A program made the position numbers and the translations under genes. Shown one piece after another: positions 27,796-34,905 of a DNA stretch of 39,611 nucleotides. The notes beneath the pieces are model-generated. The model was not told where the DNA came from. It saw only the letters and a list, made by a program, of their open reading frames with translations, and made no database searches. The stretch covers positions 1 through 39,611 of the forward strand of contig DUFD01000035.1 in NCBI GenBank assembly GCA_011171075.1. Reading direction: 5' to 3'. This DNA comes from Dehalococcoidia bacterium. GTDB lineage: Bacteria > Chloroflexota > Dehalococcoidia > Dehalococcoidales > Fen-1064. Numbering within the stretch: the first letter of the stretch is position 1; the number at the start of each line of letters is the position of its first letter.

Positions 27796-28728
27796 GTGAT
27801 TCAAACAAGATATGATGCGCTTTGGTCTCACGAAATCGAACAGGAAATTCTTACTGACACTATGTTTGCGACAATAAGTTGTAGACAATGTGGATATGTG
27901 GAGAAATCTGTATTTCGTGGTTCCTCTGGTAAGTGTCCTAGTTGCGGAAGTAGACGATTGGTCGTGTCGGAGTTTAATCAAAGAAATGCAATTGTAGCGG
28001 ATAATACAGAAAAATTCGCCCTTCAGCTATTTCAAAGTGTGGTAAATAATTCGGACATATTGAAGGGTAAGTTCTTTATAAAGAGAAATGTGGAATGTCC
28101 ACAGCTGGAATTACGTGGTAGAACTAAAGCTGACCTAGCTATTTTGGATGACAATTTGGACGGCCCTATACATCCCGAAAAGATAAAGTGTATTTTTGAA
28201 GTTAAAATGTCACTAATATGGAATTGGAGTTATGAGGATAGGAGTAAACCTCTTGCGGATTATGATGGTCATGCTGGAAGGCCTAGTATATACCGGACAG
28301 ATAGCATATTAAAGGCAATAGGTAAAGCAGCCATTACTAGAGCATGCCGAGGAAGTGAACGCATTCCTTTTGTAGTGGTGGGTAATGCGCCACCACCTGT
28401 TGCATACAGAGATAAGATCGATGGAACTGTGAGGTCAGGATTAATACAAAAGTGGATTTCTTTGACTCCTACACCGCTAGTTGTAGAATCAACAAAGTCA
28501 CCAGGTAATAGGAATCCTAAAGAAACCTTCGGTTTCTCAAGAATAGATAGCACCGCTGAGCTTGAAGACATATTTATGAACATACTAACAAAGGACTGGA
28601 GATATGTGGGCGCAATGGTTGAGCCTAAAGAAATTGGAGCTATAATAAGAGGATTGGACTTAAGTAGAACCGATGAAGAGATTGGAGAAGCATTTTTGAC
28701 ATCAATGGAGGGAATAAAAATTGATTAG
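27796..28728 (+). CDS. Type II restriction endonuclease candidate: zinc ribbon plus PD-(D/E)XK core
   Basis: A 310-residue protein starting at GTG with AGGGGT about 9 nt upstream. The N-terminus carries a zinc ribbon, C29-x2-C32 and C47-x2-C50. The likely nuclease core follows: D113 in TKADLAIL, then a strand with E135-V-K137 in CIFEVKMSLIWNW, the D-(n)-E-x-K arrangement of the PD-(D/E)XK fold. The C-terminal half may read the DNA target. Its position next to a DNA methyltransferase makes it the matching restriction enzyme. I do not recognise a named enzyme. Composition is AT-rich like the rest of the island. Confidence 0.75.
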   Translation: MIQTRYDALWSHEIEQEILTDTMFATISCRQCGYVEKSVFRGSSGKCPSCGSRRLVVSEFNQRNAIVADNTEKFALQLFQSVVNNSDILKGKFFIKRNVECPQLELRGRTKADLAILDDNLDGPIHPEKIKCIFEVKMSLIWNWSYEDRSKPLADYDGHAGRPSIYRTDSILKAIGKAAITRACRGSERIPFVVVGNAPPPVAYRDKIDGTVRSGLIQKWISLTPTPLVVESTKSPGNRNPKETFGFSRIDSTAELEDIFMNILTKDWRYVGAMVEPKEIGAIIRGLDLSRTDEEIGEAFLTSMEGIKID

Positions 28729-28736
28729 CCTCCCCA

Positions 28737-29234
28737 TTAGCCACCCTCCCCCAATCCCCTCAGCTTCTCTGTCATCGCCTGCCAGTGGGTGCCCTTCCAG
28801 TAGACCCGGAAGCACTCGGGGCACTGCACGTAGGCATCCTGGGTCCTGAACACGTAGGGTGGCACCAGGCCCGCCACCTCCGCTTTGCTTCTTTTTTCCA
28901 GTGGCTGGTTGCACTCCAGGCACAGGCTGAACGGGCTGAAGTTGGCGTCCAGTTGCAGCTCGTCCATCACCTGGCGTACCTGCTCTGTTGGTCGGTCGCT
29001 GCTGATGAGGACGGCCCTCAAGCGGCCAGTGGTAATTACCCGCCGTTTCATGAGCTGGGTGTCCCTGGTCACCACCACCCGCCCCTCCGCCAGCGCGAGT
29101 CGTATCATGCGGTCATCGTGGCCGTGGTCGAAGAGCACGGTATCGTAGCCCATCATGCGCAGCCACCGGGCCACCTTCCCGACGTTTATATCAACGATGA
29201 ACTTCGGGCTGTCTATATCTTCCCTCCTGAGCAA
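28737..29234 (-). CDS. Mut7-C RNase-domain protein with zinc ribbon
   Basis: A ~165-residue protein. The first ~85 residues form the PIN-like Mut7-C domain (FIVDINVGKVARWLRMMGYDTVLF; RVVVTRDTQLMKRR) with conserved acidic residues. The second part is a zinc ribbon (CLECNQPL; VQCPECFRVYWKGTHW). A ribonuclease role is inferred from homology to eukaryotic Mut7. The start is uncertain. The first standard start is a TTG at 29234, but a strong AGGAGG (29228-29223) lies inside the reading frame, six bases before an in-frame ATA at 29216. Confidence 0.85.
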   Translation of the reverse strand: MLRREDIDSPKFIVDINVGKVARWLRMMGYDTVLFDHGHDDRMIRLALAEGRVVVTRDTQLMKRRVITTGRLRAVLISSDRPTEQVRQVMDELQLDANFSPFSLCLECNQPLEKRSKAEVAGLVPPYVFRTQDAYVQCPECFRVYWKGTHWQAMTEKLRGLGEGG

Positions 29235-29251
29235 CGGGCTATTAGTAAGAC

Positions 29252-30022
29252 CTAAAGCTTCAGGCGCATACCCTCATAGCCGGGGGTGACGGGGTGGCCC
29301 AGGGCCTCGGCGACCTCCTGCAACTGGGTCTCTATCTCCTCCTGCATTTCCGGGTTCATGTGCACGGTGACTATTCGGGGCAGGTAGCCATTGTGCTTCT
29401 GGAATACGAGCATCTCCTGTTTGAGCAATGCCGGTGTGAGGTGCCCTGCCTCCACCGCGACCTCTTCCAGCTCATTGGGCATGGTCACCTCGACAATCAG
29501 CAACCGGGGAGCAACATGCTGCCAGCACTCCTCCAGGCTGGGTCCTGTGTCGCCGGTATAGAATATCGCTTGACCGTCAGGCGACGTAATCTGGTAGCCA
29601 ACGGCCGGTACGCCGTGTTTCACCGGCACAGGCAGGACTTCGTAGTCGTCAATCTTAAAGCTCCGGTAAGGCTCCACCTCGATGAAGCGGACTGTCGGCT
29701 TTTCCGGTGGTCGCTCCATGAAGTTCGGGTATAGCTTGCCATCGAAAAGGTGACTGGTAAGCTCGTTGTATACTTCCCGTGTGCCGTAGACGCTGACGGT
29801 GTTGCCGGAGACATAGAAATTCATGGCTATGGCGGGGAGGTCTTTGATGTGGTCATAGTGGTGGTGGGTGAGCAGTATCGCCTTCAGGTTTTGCTGTGCT
29901 GTGAAGGAGAGGTTGGTGCTGAGGCCTCCGGCGTCTATTGCCAGCACATCGTCAACCACGAGGCAGGTAAACCCCGTGTCGCAGGATTCGAGGTTATGTG
30001 CCCCCGGTAAAATGATATCCAT
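29252..30022 (-). CDS. Metallo-beta-lactamase-fold hydrolase, cyclic-nucleotide phosphodiesterase-like
   Basis: A 256-residue MBL-fold protein with metal motif HHHYDH (53-58), the D30AGG strand, a later metal ligand in IFYTGDTGPSLEECWQ, and MNPEMQEEIETQ near the end. The opening PGAHNLESCDTGFTCLVVDD is reminiscent of the class II cAMP phosphodiesterase/RNase Z-like branch. The substrate is not determinable. The start codon overlaps the stop of the transporter gene (TAATG), indicating coupling. Confidence 0.85.
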   Translation of the reverse strand: MDIILPGAHNLESCDTGFTCLVVDDVLAIDAGGLSTNLSFTAQQNLKAILLTHHHYDHIKDLPAIAMNFYVSGNTVSVYGTREVYNELTSHLFDGKLYPNFMERPPEKPTVRFIEVEPYRSFKIDDYEVLPVPVKHGVPAVGYQITSPDGQAIFYTGDTGPSLEECWQHVAPRLLIVEVTMPNELEEVAVEAGHLTPALLKQEMLVFQKHNGYLPRIVTVHMNPEMQEEIETQLQEVAEALGHPVTPGYEGMRLKL

Positions 30023-30708
30023 TATCCAATGGGCTTCCTTGCCCGGTCGCGGAGCAGGAACGGATTAAAATTGGTGTCGTAGTCGTAGGTATCGGTCGAC
30101 TCCTTCTTTTTAAGGTAGTTTACTGCCCGGTAGGTAAGCGGCGTGGCGGCGGCCTCGATAATAATCTTGGCCAGCCAGTGGTTTAGAATCATCATCGGAT
30201 TGAAGCCGGGACCGGCGAAAGCGATGACAATGAATATCACCGTATCAAGTCCCTGTCCCACCACCGTTGAGCCGATGGTCCTCGACCAGAGCCAGCGCCC
30301 CCTGGTCATAATCTTCATCCTCGCCAGAATAAAGGAGTTGGTGAACTCCCCGACCAGATAGCCGAGGAACGAGGCAGCCAGGATTCGTGGTGTCTGGCCC
30401 AGGATACTCACATAGGCTGCCTGCTTGTCTTGCCAGAAGTCAGCGGCCGGCAGGATTTGTCCCACCCAGGCGAAGAAGACGAAGACCAGGTTGCAGGCAA
30501 AACCGAGCCAGATAATCTTTCTCGCCTGCTGGTAGCCGTAGACCTCGGTGAGGATATCCCCGAAAATATAGCTCAGCGGAAAGACGAATATTGCCGCTGG
30601 CAACTCAAACGACCAGATGTTGACCACCTTTACGGCGATGGTGTTAGCGGTGATGAGGCAGGTAACGAAAACGACGGCAATAATGATAAAACGGTGAGAG
30701 GTATTCAT
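30022..30708 (-). CDS. yhhQ: Queuosine precursor transporter (VUT/YhhQ family)
   Basis: A 228-residue membrane protein with about six hydrophobic segments. Family signatures are visible: FPLSYIFGDILTEVYGYQQARKIIWLGF, FLGYLVGEFTNSFILARMKI and WSRTIGSTVVGQGLDTVIFI. YhhQ-type carriers import preQ0/preQ1 for the queuosine modification of tRNA, so this organism probably salvages the base. It follows corA by 5 bp and overlaps the MBL gene by one base. Confidence 0.93.
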   Translation of the reverse strand: MNTSHRFIIIAVVFVTCLITANTIAVKVVNIWSFELPAAIFVFPLSYIFGDILTEVYGYQQARKIIWLGFACNLVFVFFAWVGQILPAADFWQDKQAAYVSILGQTPRILAASFLGYLVGEFTNSFILARMKIMTRGRWLWSRTIGSTVVGQGLDTVIFIVIAFAGPGFNPMMILNHWLAKIIIEAAATPLTYRAVNYLKKKESTDTYDYDTNFNPFLLRDRARKPIG

Positions 30709-30713
30709 TATTA

Positions 30714-31700
30714 TTAAATCCAGCGCTTGAGGCGGAAAAAGTAGAGCATGCCGACAATGATGAACACACAGATGAGCGTTACGTAGAGGGGGGACAGGGA
30801 AGAGTTACCGAATGGCCCGAGCGGAATATTCATGCCAAAGATACTGGCCACCACCGTAATTGGCAACATGATGGTGGCGATAACGGTGAGCATACGGACG
30901 ACCTCATTGGTACGATTGGTCGCCAGCGAGTCGTGGGTATCGTTCAGCCCCTCGATTATCTCCTTGTATTCGTCAAGACCGTCCCATATCTTGTCAAGAT
31001 GGTCAACCATATCGTCGAAGTACGGCCCCATTTCCGCTTTGGTAAAACGGCTGAGCCTTGATTTCAGGCTGGCAACCACTGCCCGCAGGGGCCAGATAAT
31101 ACGCCGGAACGAGATAACATCGCGGCGCAGTATCGAAATCTCCCGAATTGCCGCTGGCTTGATATTCTGGGTAAAGATATCGTCTTCGACCCGCTCGATA
31201 TTATCACCGATTTTATTCAATATCGGCAGACAGTAGTCAATCAGTCGGTCGATAATCTGGTAGAGCAGTTGCCCGGAGCCTCCGCTGAGGTTCTCCTTTC
31301 GTGATTCTTCTTCAAGCTGGCACTCGCGGAATAGCTTCACCAGTGGCTTGAGGTCTCCTTTGTGCAGGGTTATCAGGTAGTCTTTACCGATAAAGACCGA
31401 GACCTGGCTGGGGGTGGTCACCCGGGCCTGCTGGTTAAACACGGGGAAGTGAAAGACCATGAATAGATAGTCCGGGTACTCATCTATCTTGGGTCGCTGA
31501 ATCCGGCTCAGGCAGTCATCCAGGTCCAGGGGATGGAACCCGTAGTTCTCCGCGAGGTATTCGGTCTCTTTTGTTGTCGGCCCTTCGATGTCGACCCAGG
31601 TCATTTCCTCGGAGGTCAATGTTTCCACGTTCAGTTTTGGCTCTGGTACTGTTGCTTCGGGTTTCCCACGCTTCTGACGCTTAACTTTTGGACCAGCCAT
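30714..31700 (-). CDS. corA: CorA-family magnesium/divalent metal transporter
   Basis: A 328-residue channel. A long cytoplasmic N-terminal domain (LDLDDCLSRIQRPKIDEYPDYLFMVFHFP) and stalk helix lead to two C-terminal transmembrane helices. The selectivity motif appears as FGMN instead of the usual YGMN (SIFGMNIPLGPFG), and the last helix ends in basic RLKRW. The ATG at 31700 is chosen since GGGGAGA lies 7 nt upstream and the longer reading from 31733 would start before the predicted transcription start. Confidence 0.95.
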   Translation of the reverse strand: MAGPKVKRQKRGKPEATVPEPKLNVETLTSEEMTWVDIEGPTTKETEYLAENYGFHPLDLDDCLSRIQRPKIDEYPDYLFMVFHFPVFNQQARVTTPSQVSVFIGKDYLITLHKGDLKPLVKLFRECQLEEESRKENLSGGSGQLLYQIIDRLIDYCLPILNKIGDNIERVEDDIFTQNIKPAAIREISILRRDVISFRRIIWPLRAVVASLKSRLSRFTKAEMGPYFDDMVDHLDKIWDGLDEYKEIIEGLNDTHDSLATNRTNEVVRMLTVIATIMLPITVVASIFGMNIPLGPFGNSSLSPLYVTLICVFIIVGMLYFFRLKRWI

Positions 31701-31731
31701 GGTGATTCTCCCCAGTGTATTGCTGGAGTAC

Positions 31732-31740
31732 ATTCTACCA
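31732..31740 (-). promoter_or_regulatory. Extended -10 promoter of corA
   Basis: Minus-strand TGGTAGAAT (31740-31732) fits the extended -10 form. Transcription would begin near 31725, about 25 nt before the corA ATG at 31700. Confidence 0.45.
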
Positions 31741-31743
31741 CAT

Positions 31744-31773
31744 TTGTCAGGCGGTATCTAAATTGTGTATCAT
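31744..31773 (+). promoter_or_regulatory. Promoter of the acyl-CoA synthetase operon
   Basis: TTGTCA at 31744-31749, an 18-bp spacer and TATCAT at 31768-31773. Transcription would start near 31780 and include the small membrane ORF and both synthetase genes. It lies back-to-back with the corA promoter. Confidence 0.5.
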
Positions 31774-31824
31774 GTTTTTATAGAGAGATAAATCGGCTTA
31801 GCAATTGTCGTTAGCATCTATGGA

Positions 31825-31983
31825 GTGGCAATCAACCTGTGGCCTTACCGAGCTGACAGACCGGACCGGAGTGTTGCTATTCGCTTAACAGGCTCTATGT
31901 TGCCGTATGCCTTGATTGTTGCCGTGACTTCGGTGGTGCTTCTGGCAACGATGAGCGGTCACTATTTTAGGAGGTTTGTTTGA
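31825..31983 (+). CDS. Small single-pass membrane protein (52 residues), coupled to the synthetase gene
   Basis: From a GTG at 31825 the frame reads AINLWPYRADRPDRSVAIRL and then a hydrophobic helix LPYALIVAVTSVVLLATMSG with a basic end HYFRRFV. Its TGA overlaps the ATG of the next gene (TGATG), the classic sign of translational coupling. AGGAGG for the downstream gene lies inside this ORF. The nine codons before the GTG (from 31792) also encode a hydrophobic stretch, so the true start may be non-standard or this may be the end of a decayed membrane gene. Function unknown. Confidence 0.45.
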   Translation: MAINLWPYRADRPDRSVAIRLTGSMLPYALIVAVTSVVLLATMSGHYFRRFV

Positions 31984-33404
31984 TGTCCACTCACCCTTTA
32001 GAGGAACTCATTCATCCGAGGTCAATTGCGGTTATTGGAGCTTCTACCTCAGGTCGTGGTGGTGGGTTTCTCTCTCCTCTGGTGCAGCAGGGTTTCAAGG
32101 GAGCCCTCTACCCGGTAAATCCCAAGTATTCAGAGGTTTTGGGACTCAAGGCCTATGCAAGGGTGAGAGACATTCCCGGACCGGTTGACTATGTCATCTC
32201 TTCTATTCCAGCAGCCGGTGTCCTGGAGCTGATTGCTGATTGCGCCGAAAAGGGGGTAAAGATTATCCACCTTTTCACTGCCCGTTTCAGTGAGACCGGG
32301 CGTAAGGATGCCGCCGAACTGGAGCAGGAGATACTGAGACAGGCAAAGAAGGCAAATATCCGTCTCATAGGGCCGAACTGTCTTGGCCTTTACTATCCGG
32401 CTGAAGGGATTGCCTTTAACGAGGGTATGCCCAAGGAGTCAGGAGCGGTAGGACTGGCTTCCCAGAGCGGGCAGGCGGTCGGCGAAATCACCGGCTTTGC
32501 CTCACAGCGTGGCATCTACTTCAGTAAAGCTATCAGCTACGGTAATGCCATTGATTTTAATGAGTGTGACTACCTAGACTACTTCGCGCAGGATCCTGAG
32601 ACAAAGTTGATTCTCATGTACATTGAGGGAGTCAGGGACGGACCGCGATTTCTTAATTCGCTGCGTGCCGCAGCCACAGTAAAGCCGGTTGTTATCCTCA
32701 AGGGCGGCCGTGGCGAGGCCGGGACAAGGGCGACTGCCTCGCATACTGCGTCACTGGCCGGTTCCAGGGAAATATGGAACACTGTTGTTAATCAGGCAGG
32801 AGCGGTCACCGCTGGGGATACTGAAGAACTGGTTGATATTGCCCTGGCTTTTAATTTCCTGCCCGAGATACACCGTCGGAATGTTGGCGTGGTCGGCGGT
32901 AGCGGCGGTAGTAGTGTGATGGCGGCGGACCTCTGTGAGGAGGCTGGTCTCAATGTTATCCCCTTGCCTGATGTCATACGACAGGAACTGAAGAAGAAGG
33001 GTAATGCTATCTGGGACTGGATTGGAAACCCGGCTGATTTCTCGATTTCAATGGGTGATGAGTCCAGCGCTGAAGAGGTAACCAAGCTAATGGCCGCTCA
33101 TCCTGACTTTGATTTTCTTATAACCTTCGTCAGCGGTCCGTGGCGTCGTGACCCTGAGTCTTTTTCTCTCGAGAAACACCTTGAGCGATATTCTTTAAAT
33201 GACGTAAAGAACAAACCGCTGGTAATGGTATTTCAGGATAGACCTCGTTACTCCATCAATGCTGACGAGATGGCCGAATACGACAGAATTGTCGAGGGAA
33301 TGGAGGCCAAGTTTATTCAGGATGGCTATCCGATGTATCCAAACATCAAGCGCGCCGCCTCGGCCGTCAGCAAGATGATTGGTTATTATGAGAAAAAGGG
33401 CTAG
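31983..33404 (+). CDS. NDP-forming acyl-CoA synthetase alpha-type protein, copy 1
   Basis: A 473-residue protein of the acetate-CoA ligase (ADP-forming)/succinyl-CoA synthetase superfamily. Residues 1-130 are the CoA-binding domain (PRSIAVIGASTSGRGG; LYPVNPKY; LIGPNCLGLYYP). The succinyl-CoA-ligase-like domains follow, with the phospho-accepting His254 in RATASHTASLAGS. The ATP-grasp beta domain is absent, so it should need a separate subunit for NDP/NTP exchange. AGGAGG lies 8 nt before the ATG. Acyl substrate unknown. Confidence 0.9.
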   Translation: MSTHPLEELIHPRSIAVIGASTSGRGGGFLSPLVQQGFKGALYPVNPKYSEVLGLKAYARVRDIPGPVDYVISSIPAAGVLELIADCAEKGVKIIHLFTARFSETGRKDAAELEQEILRQAKKANIRLIGPNCLGLYYPAEGIAFNEGMPKESGAVGLASQSGQAVGEITGFASQRGIYFSKAISYGNAIDFNECDYLDYFAQDPETKLILMYIEGVRDGPRFLNSLRAAATVKPVVILKGGRGEAGTRATASHTASLAGSREIWNTVVNQAGAVTAGDTEELVDIALAFNFLPEIHRRNVGVVGGSGGSSVMAADLCEEAGLNVIPLPDVIRQELKKKGNAIWDWIGNPADFSISMGDESSAEEVTKLMAAHPDFDFLITFVSGPWRRDPESFSLEKHLERYSLNDVKNKPLVMVFQDRPRYSINADEMAEYDRIVEGMEAKFIQDGYPMYPNIKRAASAVSKMIGYYEKKG

Positions 33405-33450
33405 CTGTTTCAGCTAGTACCCCGTGCAGACCAGTATCGCAGGTTCAGAG

Positions 33451-34893
33451 ATGTCGGTTGAAACATTGGAGGAAATCCTGCATCCGCAGTCTGTAGCAGT
33501 TATTGGTGCTTCCGCTAATTCCCGCTCCTGGGGCTACAGCTACACACACCACCTGATAGAATACGGCTTCCGCGGTGACATCTATCCGGTGAACCCGAAT
33601 TACCCGGAAATTCTGGGAATCAAGGCCTATCCTAATCTGAGTAGTGTTCCTGGAACGGTGGACTATGTCGTCTCCTGCGTTCCGGCTGGAGATGTCCTGT
33701 CGCTACTTGCTGAATGTGTCCAGAAAGAGGTAAAGGTAGTCCATCTCTATACTGCCCGTTTCAGTGAGACGGGGCGTGAGGATGCCGCCGAACTGGAGCA
33801 GGAGATACTCAGGCAGGCAAGGAAAGTCGGTATTCGCCTCATCGGGCCGAACTGCATGGGAGTCTACCATCCTGAACATGGTCTTTCCTTTGGTTATAAC
33901 CTGCCCAAAGAGCCAGGACCGGTGGGGATGCTGTCCCAGAGTGGAGGTGGGGCATCCGGTTTTGTGCGTGTGGCAGCTAACCGGGGCATACGTTTCAGCA
34001 AGGTTATCAGCTACGGCAATGCCCTTGACCTGAATGAGTGTGATTATCTGGAGTACTTCGCCTGGGACCCCAAGACGCAGATTATTGCCGTATATATCGA
34101 AAGTCCGCGAGAAGGGCAGAGGTTCTTTGACATGCTTCGACATGTCACATCAGAGAAACCGGTTATTATCGTCAAGGGTGGCCGCGGACAGGCCGGAAAC
34201 AGGGCTACCGTTTCACACACCGCTTCTCTGGCCGGTTCAATGAATACCTGGGAGGCGATGATTACCCAGGCAAACGCAATCCTGGCGGCGAACTTCGATG
34301 AACTGGCTGACCTGGCAATATCCTTCAGTGTCCTTCCGCCGGTCAGGGGACCGAGGGTGGGTATTGCTGGTGGTGGTGGCGGTCCCAGCGTTCTCTCCGC
34401 CGATGAATGTGAAGAAGCCGGGCTGGAGGTCGTTCCCTTACCTCCAGAAATCCGCCAGGAACTGAAGGATAAGGGAGTATCGATATGGGACTGGATTGGC
34501 AATCCGGTGGATGTTTCTATCATTGGCGGTTTCGGTGTTGCTGACCTTGATATGCTGCGTATGATGGGCCTTAATGAGAATTTTGACCTGCTGATCGGTC
34601 TCATTAATGAGAACGTGATGCAGACATTATCGTTGCCAGAGGGGATAGCCCAGCGACTCCAGGGCGCGGTCGGAGGTTATAAGCAGGTTAAAGAGGAAAC
34701 GGGCAAGCCGTTACTGGCAATCGTTGGTGATGACAGCTCCGGTAGCGACGAATACGGCCAGCAGAACGGGCAGCTTGTTAGTGAAGTCAGGAGCAATCTG
34801 ATTGCTGCGGGAATCCCGTTCTACCCGACTGTCGGGCGGGCAGCTAACGCGGCACGAAAGCTATACGATTACTACGCCCGAAAAAACCCCTGA
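33451..34893 (+). CDS. NDP-forming acyl-CoA synthetase alpha-type protein, copy 2
   Basis: A 480-residue tandem paralogue of the preceding gene, with matching blocks throughout (ILHPQSVAVIGAS; TARFSETGREDAAELEQEILRQA in both, near residue 101; SYGNA-x-D-x-NECDYL). His256 in RATVSHTASLAGS is the phosphorylated residue by homology. There is again no ATP-grasp domain. The ATG at 33451 gives an N-terminus aligned with copy 1; a GTG at 33424 would add nine residues. The two copies are about half identical by eye, so the duplication is old. They may form a heteromer or handle different acids. Confidence 0.9.
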   Translation: MSVETLEEILHPQSVAVIGASANSRSWGYSYTHHLIEYGFRGDIYPVNPNYPEILGIKAYPNLSSVPGTVDYVVSCVPAGDVLSLLAECVQKEVKVVHLYTARFSETGREDAAELEQEILRQARKVGIRLIGPNCMGVYHPEHGLSFGYNLPKEPGPVGMLSQSGGGASGFVRVAANRGIRFSKVISYGNALDLNECDYLEYFAWDPKTQIIAVYIESPREGQRFFDMLRHVTSEKPVIIVKGGRGQAGNRATVSHTASLAGSMNTWEAMITQANAILAANFDELADLAISFSVLPPVRGPRVGIAGGGGGPSVLSADECEEAGLEVVPLPPEIRQELKDKGVSIWDWIGNPVDVSIIGGFGVADLDMLRMMGLNENFDLLIGLINENVMQTLSLPEGIAQRLQGAVGGYKQVKEETGKPLLAIVGDDSSGSDEYGQQNGQLVSEVRSNLIAAGIPFYPTVGRAANAARKLYDYYARKNP

Positions 34894-34905
34894 TTGGTGC
34901 TACAA

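Noticed and set aside
26293-28760. A G-rich GATTGGGG stretch left of the second island resembles the reverse complement of the sequence right of it, suggesting inverted repeats at the borders.
   Set aside because: The right-hand copy is the coding end of the Mut7-C gene, the match is only about eight bases without gaps, and both are low-complexity G/C runs.
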